Below are positions 55,519 through 64,000 of a DNA stretch of 64,000 nt, piece after piece. Every line of letters begins with the position of its first letter. Position 1 is the stretch's first letter. Below the pieces are notes generated by a model. The model did no database searches, was not told the origin of the DNA, and worked only from the letters and a program-made list of their open reading frames with translations. The DNA is taken from NCBI RefSeq assembly GCF_003171515.1, contig NC_089396.1:1302001-1366000 (forward strand), written 5' to 3'. The translations under genes were made by a program, and so were the position numbers. Origin of the DNA: Pyrenophora tritici-repentis. Its lineage: Eukaryota > Ascomycota > Dothideomycetes > Pleosporales > Pleosporaceae.

Positions 55519-55701
55519 ATGAAGTTCTTTATTACCCTCGCTTGTGCGCTTTTCACCTCTTCAGCGGTTGCCGCGCCTCTCCTTACTAAGGATATCGATG
55601 CACGAGCTGCAGCTCCTCAAGTTTGCGTTGGTACATGTGTCCCTGCCTCTTCCAACCCCCCTTCCAGGGGCTGCCTAGCTGTCAACAAATGCAGGGGTTG
55701 A
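55519..55701 (+). CDS. Small secreted Cys-rich protein, effector candidate
   Basis: 60 residues with a clear signal peptide (MKFFITLACALFTSSAVA, cleavage near residue 18-19). The mature part has four Cys at residues 36, 40, 52 and 58 (C-x3-C-x11-C-x5-C), enough for two disulfides, and ends KCRG. A TATA box 129 bases upstream and the ATG context ACAATCATG support a real gene. It stands alone in a gene-poor island between a DNA transposon and a copia element, a common place for plant-pathogen effectors. No homologue is recognised; small size leaves some chance that it is spurious or that a downstream exon is missed. Confidence 0.7.
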   Translation: MKFFITLACALFTSSAVAAPLLTKDIDARAAAPQVCVGTCVPASSNPPSRGCLAVNKCRG

Positions 55702-56374
55702 ATGGCAAACAACACTAATAAATGATCCTACCAGGATTGTAAGTACTTCTTTAAAGATTTCCAGCCACTATTTGGATATTACCTAGGTCCTAAAGACTTT
55801 TGCTAAACTTTTAATAGAAAGGTTACTAGCTACCCTACCGCACACCTCCTAGAGCAGTCTATCTTTACCGAACGCAAATCGATACTATAACTAGTTGTAG
55901 TAGATAGAATCGCTTAGATTAATTCATTTTTCCCGAGCAAAATTCTTCCACGTGCACTTACTATATTCTACCTTACTGCGCCTCTTAAGGCGTTCAGTTC
56001 CCCTAACACTAACACCTGTTCGCAAGAATTACATCGCATCTGCAGGTACGAAGCCGCAGGTTCTGGAACCAAAGAGCCACTAGCCCTGCCTACTTTCCTC
56101 CCGCTACCCCTACCCTGACCACCCCAGCCAGATGTCACAGCACCAACTCGGCGTTCTGTAGATCACGTGCCCCTATCCTTATCTCGGCCTAGCGCCTGCT
56201 CCCCCGCTGTAGATACCTCCTCCGCGCTCTCGTACATAGACCTTCACACTACAACTATGTTCTTACCTGCACCCTGCTATTCCGACCCGTGATACCAGGG
56301 ATAATGATGCGGCGACCATCGTCTTGCTTAAATCCTCTATATGTTCAAGGCATTTTTTGGGTTTTGTTTGTTCT
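55702..56374. other. Gene-free flank of the copia element
   Basis: The 3' side of the small secreted protein gene, then C-rich, non-coding sequence up to the copia LTR. No gene or repeat partner recognised. Confidence 0.5.
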
Positions 56375-56379
56375 AAGTT

Positions 56380-56551
56380 TGTCGGCCATAGGGCTTATCC
56401 CTTGGCTCCTCTTTGGGCAACCAGGCAGCCACCTATTTACCCGCTAGTACCTTTACGGCCTAGCTCCTTCTCTCCTCCCACTGCGTATATAGACCTCTTC
56501 CCGATAGCTCTAATACGACATGATGATTCTCCCCAACCTTGACGCTTGACA
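56380..56551 (+). repeat. 5' LTR of the copia element
   Basis: 172 bp, TGTCGGCC ... CTTGACA, with a TATA-like GCGTATATAGACC that would start the genomic RNA. Confidence 0.93.
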
Positions 56552-56563
56552 GGTTATGAGCCC
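56552..56563 (+). other. Primer-binding site (half-tRNA, initiator Met)
   Basis: GGTTATGAGCCC directly follows the 5' LTR. It is complementary to the anticodon arm of initiator tRNA-Met (GGGCUCAUAACC), not to a tRNA 3' end. Priming from a half-tRNA is known from Drosophila copia and relatives. Confidence 0.75.
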
Positions 56564-56795
56564 TCACCCGCTCCCGTAGTCGCTCACGATAATTCTATTA
56601 GATATTTTGACGACCCGCGCGCCTCATCACGATCATCACCCTCCCCGCAAAACAGCTCGGTGACGTCGCAATCGCGCGCCACTTTAGCAATCGCGACCCC
56701 GCAACTTGCAGCTCATCGATCGCTTGGACGACGACGAGCTCCTCGCTGCTCACCGCCAAAAATCGCTAGCCGAACGGTCTTCGACGTCCGCCGCG

Positions 56796-59700
56796 ATGGC
56801 AACTTACACCTCCTCCACAGCTGTCACAGCGCGCCTTGCAGCCGACGGCAAAAACTGGAAGGACTGGATTAAACAACTCATCAATTACGCAGCCGCCGAT
56901 GGCGCTGTAGCCGTCCTAGATGGCGCTCCGCGCCCAGAATTTGACGCTACAGACGACAAACATCGCATTACCGCCATGCAGCGCCCGATCACTCATCCAT
57001 TAGGCACCTCAACAGACGTTATCCAAGCCGAGCTTGACCGTGTCGGCAAACTCAACAAGACTATAGGACCGTTCAACAATGAGGCTCGACAGCTACTTAA
57101 AGAGGACAAGCTTGCGCTTGACTCATGGGTCGCCCGAGATGCCCGACTCCAAAACACCATACTCTCATCCATTGACAAGCCTCTCGTAGCTCAGGTGCGC
57201 ACTTGCCCCACCGCCCACGATATGTACAAGGCTCTCAAGGACCTAAACAGCAACGGTGACTACGCCAATGCTGCTCTCGCGTGGACTGCCTTCATCGACC
57301 TCCGCGCTGAGACCCAACCCACAGTCCGCAGCTATATTGGAAAGTTTCGCGAGACAATTAATGACATCACGGTACAAGGCATCACACTTGGATGGAAGAA
57401 GCCTTCAGCAGTACCTGGTACATCCGCCGACCGCGACATCGAAGACCTGCTCATCATCCACTTCCTTCACGGCTTAGCTCGTGTACTCCCACAGTGGGTA
57501 GAAGCTCGCAATAACGACCTCCGCCAAGGCCATACATGGTCTATCGACACGCTCGTCGCGTCACTCGAGGATCACCTACGCCATGCCCCAGATGAGCCCG
57601 TGAAGACTTTCCTCTCCGTCTCTAAACAAGCGGAGGAGAAGCGCGTTCTCACACGCCTAAATGGCCGCGGCAATGGCAACAACAGCAACCAGAACTCTAC
57701 TCCTACTCCTTCGTCTCTGCCGACGCGCAATAACAACCAACAGAAGCGTACTCCTCAGCCTGTTGGAATGTGCGATCACTGCAAGCGAGAGCACCCAGGA
57801 CCTAATGAGCTTTGCTGGAAACTTCACCCTTCTCTCACCCCAGATAATGTTAAGAAGCGCACCGCAGACAATGCCGCTAAGAAGGCCGCAGCTGCAGCAG
57901 CTCGTACAAACGTTACAGTGGCCAAGAACAGCAACGACGACGATGCTGATCAGTACGATGCTCACTCATACGTGACAGTCGCCACCTTCGTCTCTCCGAC
58001 TCTCCTCAAGAAGGCAGTCTCCAATCACGACTATCAACAGCGGTACTGCTACGACACTGCCGCTAACCGGCACGTCTTCAATAACCGCTCGAAATTTTAC
58101 GAATACGCTCCAATCGACAATGACGTACACGGCTCTACCGGATCAACCACCGCCGCCGGCGTTGGCACTGTACGCCTTGAAGTCGTCAAAGCCGACGGAA
58201 CAACAGAGAAGATCTCACTCCAAAACGTCCTCTACTGCCCCGATTTCGCCACCAACGTCATCTCCCAAGCTCCATTCAAGCGCGCGGGAGTGTGGTATCA
58301 CTCGGGCAAGGACAAATTGTACACTGCCTCAGATGAGGAGCTAGCTTACTTACCAGAGATCGACGGTATACCCAACTTTCTCGTAGTTACAGAATCCTCC
58401 AAGGCGCCGGCCGCTCTCTCATACGCCTCTCTTGTTTGCTATCGAAGCTCTGCCGATGAGCCCTCATCCTCACGGCCAGCCACCGACTGGCATCATATCA
58501 TGGGACACGCTGGAATAGACGCTATTAAGGACACTGCAAAAGTTGTACATGGGATGAAGCTCACTACTTCTACCGTCACCAACTGCGAGCCCTGCGGCCT
58601 CTCCAAATCAAAGCGAAATATCTCTCGAATTCAACAAACTCCACCCAATACAGCGCTTGGCAAGGTCCATGTCGATGTCGTCGGCCCCATCACTATACCT
58701 GGAAAAGATGGAGAGCGTTACTTCATGCCTATCACGGATGGCAAGTCACGCCGACAGTGGCTATTCACATCAGACAGCCGCGCTGTACTAGGCCAACAGC
58801 TTATTAATTGGTGCAAAGCTATGAAGGCCAAAGGCTTTACCATCACTATCCATACCGACAACGCTCGCGAGTTTATTAACGCCAGCAACAAGCAGTACTT
58901 CGATAGCGTGGGCATCGAGGTAGTTACGTCACCACCTTATGATGCCACTCGCAATGGTATTGCAGAGCGCGCCAACGGTATCACAGAGGATCGAACTCGC
59001 GGAGCTCTTATTGCAGCCAAGCTTCCTATAAAGCTGTGGCCCTACGCAGCCAAATATATGGCCCGCATTCACAACCTCGTCTCCAACAGCAACCTCCCAG
59101 GAAAGATCACTCCTTTAGAGGCCTGGAATCGCTCTATAGGCTACCCAAACCCAGTCCCAAACGTCGCCAAGATGCACGCTTTCGGCCATGTTGGATACGC
59201 CCATATACCCGCCCAGAAGCGCGTTAAAGGTGACAAATTTGCACCTCGTGCTCACAAGGGCCACCTCGTCGGTATGATCGGCGAGAACATCTACCAGATG
59301 TGGATCCCAGAGACTGATGAGATCGTTACCACCGCCTCCGTGCGGTTTGATAGCTACGACTCACCCTCCACTCCTCCATTGTCTCCCATCATCGGCCCTT
59401 CACCATCACCGAAGGTGCTCCCATTTAAACCTCTCATCAACCGCCTCGCCGACGCCGCTACAACTCCACCCGCTCCTCCGCAAGATGGTGATGGCGGCGA
59501 TTTGGACAATCATCAGCTACCTCGTGCTGATGGCGGAGATGGCTTTGATGGTTTCGAGGATGATGATGAAGCTCCACCAGCTCCTCCAACCCGTGGTAAC
59601 AACAAGGCAGCGCGTCGACATGAGATTAACGCGGACCTCAACCCAGCTCATATCATACACGGCCCTCGCAATCGCCGGGCACGTGCTTTCTTCACTTCAT

Positions 59701-61364
59701 CTACTTTTGATCGCTGCTTCGCCATGGCTCTCGTCAAGCCCACTCTCGGCTCAAAGCTTTCAGAACTTCCACCGGAGCCTCGCAACTATCGTCAGTTTCT
59801 CAAACATCCTCGCCGCGATGATCTACAACTCGCAATGGACGATGAGTACAACGCTCTTATCGCCAACGGTACTTGGCGCCCTGCTACGGCAGAGGAGATT
59901 GCCAAGTATGAGATCATCCCAGGTCAATGGGTGTGGACGTATAAAGGCAACGCTCAAGGCTATCACGTGAAAGACAAGGCTCGCATGGTGGCTTGCGGCA
60001 ACAAGCAACAAGAATCAATTTGGTACCGCGAGGTTTACTCCTACGTCGTCCGAACTTCTACGCTCCGCATCCTCCTCGCCCTTGTGGCTTACTTCGATCT
60101 AGAGTGTGAGCAGATCGACATGATTACTGCTTACCTCAACGCTCACCTCGACGACGATGACGTTGTCCTCCTTCGCCTGCCCGCAGGCTGTACTGGCTTT
60201 GGGAATATTGTTCGCCTTCGCCGCGGCATGTACGGCCTCCGTCAGTCAGCCCTATTGTGGTACAACGACCTCAAGGACTCTCTCAAAGATCTCGGCTTCG
60301 AGCCCATCGAAGCAGATCCCTGCGTCTTCGTCAACCCAACAACAAAGGCCATCATAGTCGTGTACGTTGACGACCTTATCCTTATTACACGTGACGTGAC
60401 CTCTATGAAGGCACTTAAGTCACAACTCCTCAATCGATACAAGGCTCGTGACCTTGGCCCAATTGGTTTCTACTTGGGAATTCGAATCCTCCGCGATCGT
60501 CCCAACCGCTCTCTCTCTATGACGATGGATAGCTACGTTGATCGCATTGTCGATGAGTATCACCTCGCCAACGCTCCAAAGGCAGACAACCCCCTCCCAA
60601 AGTCGGCCCTCACCCTCATCAAGCGTGATGACATCGCCGACAACAACCTTATACAGCAGTACCAATCGCTCGTCGCGAAGCTACTCTATCCTACCTCCAT
60701 TATTCGCTGTGACCTAGCTTGGCACGTGAACTTCATGGCACGCTTTGCAAACAACCCTACGTTAGAGCAACTGTCACTGCTAAAGCACATGCTCCGCTAC
60801 TACAACGGCACGGCAACTCTCGGCATCAAGTACCAAGGTGACCTTAAAGACGCTAATATGGACGACCCAGATCACATGATAGGCCTTAAGGCCTACAGTG
60901 ACTCCGCCCATGGCGACAACAACGAGCGCAAGTCGTCCTCCGGCTACGTCATCAAGATGGCTGGAGGCGTCGTCTCATACAAATCGTACCGCCAGCGCCT
61001 CGTTACTCTCTCCTCCACAGAATCAGAATATATTGCCATGACGTATGCTGCCAAAGAGATCAATTGGCTTCAACGCCTACTCTCTCAGGTTGGATACGTC
61101 GGTAACGACCTGAAGCCCTTCAAGCTGTACACCGATAATCAGCCAGCGCTTAATATGATCCGCAAGGACGGCCATCACGAGCGTACAAAGCACATCGACG
61201 CGTACTTCAAGTATACAAAGCAGCAGTACAAAGACGGCAACCTCAAGCTCGACTATCTCCCCGGCGTAGAGATGCCCGCCGACGGCCTTACGAAGCCTCT
61301 CGACAAACAAGAGCACGCTAAGTTCATTGGCCTCATCGATATGGTGAACGTTCCCCGCATGTAG
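56796..61364 (+). CDS. Ty1/copia Gag-Pol polyprotein
   Basis: 1522 residues in one frame from the first ATG at 56796. Gag contains UBN2/Ty-gag-like helices and a Cys/His cluster (CDHCKREHPGPNELC, about residue 325). The protease site reads CYDTAANRHVFN (about 420). Integrase has an HHCC region (WHHIMGHAG ... CEPC, 565-603) and D, D, E in HVDVVGP, HTDNAREF and GIAERANG (about 625, 686, 723). The reverse transcriptase has YVDD (about 1189). RNase H has YSDSAHG, STESEY and YTDNQPA (about 1367-1450). No lesion is seen. The order protease-integrase-RT-RNase H is that of Ty1/copia. Confidence 0.96.
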   Translation: MATYTSSTAVTARLAADGKNWKDWIKQLINYAAADGAVAVLDGAPRPEFDATDDKHRITAMQRPITHPLGTSTDVIQAELDRVGKLNKTIGPFNNEARQLLKEDKLALDSWVARDARLQNTILSSIDKPLVAQVRTCPTAHDMYKALKDLNSNGDYANAALAWTAFIDLRAETQPTVRSYIGKFRETINDITVQGITLGWKKPSAVPGTSADRDIEDLLIIHFLHGLARVLPQWVEARNNDLRQGHTWSIDTLVASLEDHLRHAPDEPVKTFLSVSKQAEEKRVLTRLNGRGNGNNSNQNSTPTPSSLPTRNNNQQKRTPQPVGMCDHCKREHPGPNELCWKLHPSLTPDNVKKRTADNAAKKAAAAAARTNVTVAKNSNDDDADQYDAHSYVTVATFVSPTLLKKAVSNHDYQQRYCYDTAANRHVFNNRSKFYEYAPIDNDVHGSTGSTTAAGVGTVRLEVVKADGTTEKISLQNVLYCPDFATNVISQAPFKRAGVWYHSGKDKLYTASDEELAYLPEIDGIPNFLVVTESSKAPAALSYASLVCYRSSADEPSSSRPATDWHHIMGHAGIDAIKDTAKVVHGMKLTTSTVTNCEPCGLSKSKRNISRIQQTPPNTALGKVHVDVVGPITIPGKDGERYFMPITDGKSRRQWLFTSDSRAVLGQQLINWCKAMKAKGFTITIHTDNAREFINASNKQYFDSVGIEVVTSPPYDATRNGIAERANGITEDRTRGALIAAKLPIKLWPYAAKYMARIHNLVSNSNLPGKITPLEAWNRSIGYPNPVPNVAKMHAFGHVGYAHIPAQKRVKGDKFAPRAHKGHLVGMIGENIYQMWIPETDEIVTTASVRFDSYDSPSTPPLSPIIGPSPSPKVLPFKPLINRLADAATTPPAPPQDGDGGDLDNHQLPRADGGDGFDGFEDDDEAPPAPPTRGNNKAARRHEINADLNPAHIIHGPRNRRARAFFTSSTFDRCFAMALVKPTLGSKLSELPPEPRNYRQFLKHPRRDDLQLAMDDEYNALIANGTWRPATAEEIAKYEIIPGQWVWTYKGNAQGYHVKDKARMVACGNKQQESIWYREVYSYVVRTSTLRILLALVAYFDLECEQIDMITAYLNAHLDDDDVVLLRLPAGCTGFGNIVRLRRGMYGLRQSALLWYNDLKDSLKDLGFEPIEADPCVFVNPTTKAIIVVYVDDLILITRDVTSMKALKSQLLNRYKARDLGPIGFYLGIRILRDRPNRSLSMTMDSYVDRIVDEYHLANAPKADNPLPKSALTLIKRDDIADNNLIQQYQSLVAKLLYPTSIIRCDLAWHVNFMARFANNPTLEQLSLLKHMLRYYNGTATLGIKYQGDLKDANMDDPDHMIGLKAYSDSAHGDNNERKSSSGYVIKMAGGVVSYKSYRQRLVTLSSTESEYIAMTYAAKEINWLQRLLSQVGYVGNDLKPFKLYTDNQPALNMIRKDGHHERTKHIDAYFKYTKQQYKDGNLKLDYLPGVEMPADGLTKPLDKQEHAKFIGLIDMVNVPRM

Positions 61365-61453
61365 TCTCTCAAGGCACCTCCAGCGAACGTCTCTTTACGA
61401 TTTCCTATACATTTCATTCACTCAGATGGCTTGCCACCTGGTTCCGGGGGGTG

Positions 61454-61625
61454 TGTCGGCCATAGGGCTTATCCCTTGGCTCCTCTTTGGGCAACCAGGC
61501 AGCCACCTATTTACCCGCTAGTACCTTTACGGCCTAGCTCCTTCTCTCCTCCCACTGCGTATATAGACCTCTTCCCGATAGCTCTAATACGACATGATGA
61601 TTCTCCCCAACCTTGACGCTTGACA
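61454..61625 (+). repeat. 3' LTR of the copia element
   Basis: 172 bp, identical by eye to the 5' LTR. A G-rich polypurine-like tract (CCGGGGGGTG) lies just before it at 61444-61453. Confidence 0.93.
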
Positions 61626-61630
61626 AACTT

Positions 61631-62781
61631 TTCCAGGTCAACGAAAGGTCGATATCCATCGATTTTTCATCAAAACAAGACTCAAATGCCTTCTTAAATC
61701 TGTTTTCCAGCGTCCTCTTCCGGCTGCAGGCGCTGTGGCAGGCGCGCTGGCCTCTTTTGTCTTTCATCTCCCTGGTGAGCTGAGATGTCTACAAAATGGC
61801 CCGTGCGCTACTCAGATTTTCACGTTCGGTCGAAGGCCACAACTACCGCTAAGACAAGGAGACAGCCTTGACACTCCTTGTTCTTGCAAGATATAGGCAT
61901 CTGCTAGGCCTAAATACAAAGGCTCTCCATGCGCAGAGCTACGGCACGACCCGACAGAGCACCAGCTCTCCACACCTACAACGACGAGAGCTGCCCGCAG
62001 CTCTCTAAAGACCAACGGTCAGAGTCCCCGACCTGACACAACACGCAAATAAGGCAGCCAGCATAGCCTTACATACAAATTAGAGACGGGAAGGACAACT
62101 TCTAGCATCGCCTTGCCTTCACACCCACCTCTCCTACACCTCGAAGGCCCTGTCCCTGCTTCATGCAGGGCCATGACACCTACACGACAGAGCACTGGCT
62201 CTTGACCGCAAATAAGGCAGCCAGCATGGCCTTACAGATTCGCAACTTTAAGAGATAAAGAAGAAGGACAGGCCTGGCTCTGCCTTCCTACTACACCTAT
62301 CTCCTTCGACACAGGCATCGCCAAGCCTAGCACAAAGGCTCTCCTCGCGCAGAGCCACGGCTCCGATTCGACAGAGCACCGGCTCTCCACACCTACGTAC
62401 CTTTTTCTTACTCTCTCTTACGGCACTTACCTGCCTCAGAACACAAGGGATCCACCCTAATGCCTACTAGCCCCAGAACAAGAGCTCTGCTTTATTGCTC
62501 AACACATCCCTGGCCCCACGGCCCAGAACCTAGATAGAGTCTTTTCAACTGGCGGAAATTACCCTACCAGACTGCACACACTGCCAACACCCAAAGAATA
62601 GGAGCACCTGAGTACCATACAGGGCGCTACCCGTCTTTCATGCCCCCTGGGAGGCTTTCATAGGACGTTAAACAATACATACATACATACATACATACAC
62701 CCTCGTGTCTATCGCATTACTCTATCCCTGTGAGGGATCGATCAAGAAAGATTGGATTTGACAAGATACAAGCTATCGAGC
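61631..62781 (+). repeat. Repeat region with ACAT tail, possible LINE 3' end
   Basis: No coding frame. Related segments recur inside it: AAGGCTCTCC-GCGCAGAGC ... GACAGAGCACCGGCTCTCCACACCTAC at about 61918-61980 and 62332-62397, and GCAAATAAGGCAGCCAGCAT at about 62046 and 62211. Near the right end is GGACGTTAAACAAT followed by a (ACAT)n tract at about 62676-62699. A simple-repeat tail like this ends many fungal Tad/R1-like LINEs (family knowledge), so a LINE 3' UTR is my guess. The last ~80 bases are plain. Confidence 0.4.
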
Positions 62782-63199
62782 TGTGAAGGTCGTCCGAAGA
62801 TGATCTTGGGTTGGTTCTCGGGGATAGAGTGATGCGATGGACACGAGGGTGTATAGCACGATTGGTAGATCGATGTAATATACGGGGAGTTGAGAATCAA
62901 GTACTAATCCTTAGATTTCGAAGTTGAACACAATGAGCTATAGAAGCTCATTGCCTAATGCTATATACCTATGGTGCTCGCTGTCCTCGCTCAGAGGAGT
63001 CCGAGGATTCCTCGGTGGCTGACGCGCGAGGAGTACTCCTCGGTGGCGTATGTACGAGGAGTGTGCCAAGACCTTTCCTCGTGCATGCCAAGCCGAGGAG
63101 GTCACGTGATTAAGTTCCCGTGTCACATATGGAGGGGTCAGCTATCCCGCCGACGCTCCTTAACTTAACCGCCGTGCCCCTTCCCACAGGTTCGTAACA
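62782..63199 (-). mobile_element. 3' LTR of a Ty3/gypsy element
   Basis: 418 bp; read on the minus strand it begins TGTTACGAA and ends CCTTCACA. The limits are set by the solo LTR at 134-511, which has a target duplication. The element's pol reads leftward towards it from the window edge, so this is its 3' LTR. The interior carries GAGGA/TCCTC inverted motifs where the solo LTR carries CCTCC/GGAGG ones. Confidence 0.85.
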
Positions 63200-63256
63200 C
63201 CATCCCCTTCCTTCCTAAGCTTGTCCTCAAGCTTGTCCGTGTGCTTGTGTCTGACG

Positions 63257-63772
63257 ATGTCCGTCCCCAGGTCTAAAGAACATCTTCGTCTTGCCCTTGA
63301 GATTCGTCGAAACGGCCTCCTTGCGCCCGTATCCTGCGATTACTGTTTTGCGAATAACCGTCAGTGCGTCGCGATGCCCGAAGTCGATGGCAAGCGTTTG
63401 AAGTGTTCGGAGTGTACTCGTCTAGGGCATCCATGTGTAAACATGTCGTGGGTGTCCCTAGATAAGACTCGTGAAGAGTATAAAAAGAAGGTGGAGGAGG
63501 ATGAGCAGTTGTTGGCTCAGGTGATTTCGCGCTTGATGCGAAATAAGAAGATCCTGAAGCAGGCCGAAGAGCGCGCTGCTAAGAAGGCGATATGTTTGGC
63601 GAATACCTTGCGCGATGGTGGTGATGACGTGGATGCGCAAGAGTCGATGAATTGCCCCGCGGCGGATGCCTTGGTGGGGTTTTCGCCGATGATGTGGGAA
63701 ACCCTTGGTTCCCTAGATGCGCTCGCGTCGCCCGCGAATCCTGGCGATGCTCCCGTTTTTTCCTCTAGCTGA
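63257..63772 (+). CDS. Antisense zinc-cluster-like ORF in a gypsy element
   Basis: 171 residues from the ATG at 63257. A Cys-rich region ([16 protein letters not shown] ... [16 protein letters not shown]) has six Cys in two CxxC...C groups, like a Zn2Cys6 or similar cluster. A Lys/Glu-rich coiled coil (about residues 75-125) and an acidic tail follow. It is antisense to the gypsy element, between the 3' LTR and pol, and overlaps the pol end by 60 bases. Its promoter could lie in the LTR on the opposite strand. Gene-like codon use and the ordered Cys pattern argue against chance; the function is unknown. Confidence 0.6.
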   Translation: MSVPRSKEHLRLALEIRRNGLLAPVSCDYCFANNRQCVAMPEVDGKRLKCSECTRLGHPCVNMSWVSLDKTREEYKKKVEEDEQLLAQVISRLMRNKKILKQAEERAAKKAICLANTLRDGGDDVDAQESMNCPAADALVGFSPMMWETLGSLDALASPANPGDAPVFSSS

Positions 63773-64000
63773 GGTTGCCTGGTATGTCTTTTTCTTATAT
63801 TCTTGAAGTAGTTGTCGGCAGTTCGTAAGGTTGGTGTCTGGTTCCCATGTGTTTTCGCTGTCTGGGTATCCTAACCATTTGACTAGATATTCGGTGCCGT
63901 TGTCCACGACTCTGTGTGTGACAATTTTCTCGACTTCAAATTCGTTTTCTTCTTCTGTTTCGTAGTGGAAGGTTTTCTGTAATGGCGTGTCTGGGTGTGC
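63713..64000 (-). CDS. Gypsy Pol C-terminus with chromodomain (partial)
   Basis: The last 95 codons of a Ty3/gypsy polyprotein, open to the window edge. The chromodomain reads [20 protein letters not shown], then [19 protein letters not shown], as in chromoviruses, where it steers integration to marked chromatin. A basic tail ends at 63713. Reverse transcriptase and the integrase core lie beyond the window. Confidence 0.9.
   Translation of the reverse strand, partial: AHPDTPLQKTFHYETEEENEFEVEKIVTHRVVDNGTEYLVKWLGYPDSENTWEPDTNLTNCRQLLQEYKKKTYQATSARGKNGSIARIRGRRERI

Larger units (their letters stand above)
56380..61625 (+). mobile_element. Full-length Ty1/copia retrotransposon
   Basis: 5246 bp with two 172-bp LTRs (56380-56551 and 61454-61625) that are identical by eye, beginning TGTCGGCC and ending CTTGACA. 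One continuous gag-pol frame lies between. Identical LTRs mean a recent insertion. The flanking 5-mers AAGTT (56375-56379) and AACTT (61626-61630) differ at one base, so the target duplication is imperfect. The size recalls the Elsa element of P. nodorum; identity not checked. Confidence 0.95.

Noticed and set aside
62676..62699. ACAT tract as a telomeric or CRISPR-like repeat
   Set aside because: It is a simple tetranucleotide tract next to a repeat, most like a LINE tail.
1..64000. tRNA, rRNA genes and CRISPR arrays
   Set aside because: Reading both strands by eye I found no cloverleaf with conserved boxes, no rRNA segment and no spaced repeat array.

Overview
The window looks like a transposon-rich stretch of a filamentous ascomycete genome, most likely a Dothideomycete of the order Pleosporales. 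The reasons are many 45-100 nt GT-AG introns with CTAAC-type branch sites, Fot1/pogo-like DNA transposons of about 1.87 kb, a 5.2 kb Ty1/copia element, decayed NLR genes whose stops look like TGG or CAG turned into TAG (the mark of repeat-induced point mutation, RIP), and a fungal polyketide gene cluster. The taxon is inference. The element sizes recall Molly, Pixie and Elsa of Parastagonospora nodorum, but I could not compare sequences.

Layout. 0-13.7 kb: a solo gypsy LTR, an intact Fot1-like transposon, a secreted GH43 arabinanase gene, Fot1 relics, several solo LTRs, a RIP-damaged NACHT-WD40 gene carrying a 162-bp hAT MITE, another hAT MITE, and a Myb gene with a complete 3.27-kb hAT transposon sitting exactly on an exon/intron border. 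14-36.3 kb: a secondary-metabolite cluster of eight genes in strictly alternating orientation (- + - + - + - +): secreted alpha/beta hydrolase, FAD-linked (BBE-type) oxidoreductase, MFS exporter, short-chain dehydrogenase, O-methyltransferase, FAD monooxygenase, NRPS-like A-T-R reductase, and non-reducing PKS (SAT-KS-AT-PT-ACP-ACP-TE). The proposed logic is: the PKS makes an aromatic acid (orsellinate-like), the A-T-R enzyme reduces it to an aldehyde, the oxidases, SDR and methyltransferase tailor it, and the MFS protein exports it. The divergent promoters share a CCGGAGT-type motif. The A-T-R gene carries an in-frame TAG and the PKS has an unresolved SAT junction, so the pathway may be decaying.

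36.3-50 kb: AT-rich DNA, a solo LTR, two nested Fot1-like elements, and a head-to-head pair of decayed hydrolase/NB-ARC/TPR NLR genes. Between the NLR genes lie a broken Tc1/mariner (IS630-type) transposase and a convergent companion gene. 51.7-55.1 kb: an apparently intact 3.4-kb transposon with the same plan, a DDE transposase and a convergent companion ORF inside long terminal inverted repeats. The two companion proteins share the same Cys spacing (C-x4-C-x5-C) and further collinear blocks. This is the best candidate here for an undescribed system: a two-gene Tc1/mariner transposon family with its own accessory protein. 55.1-64 kb: a small secreted Cys-rich protein gene (effector candidate), an intact copia element with identical LTRs and a half-tRNA primer site, a repeat region ending in an ACAT tail, and the 3' end of a minus-strand gypsy element with an antisense zinc-cluster-like ORF.
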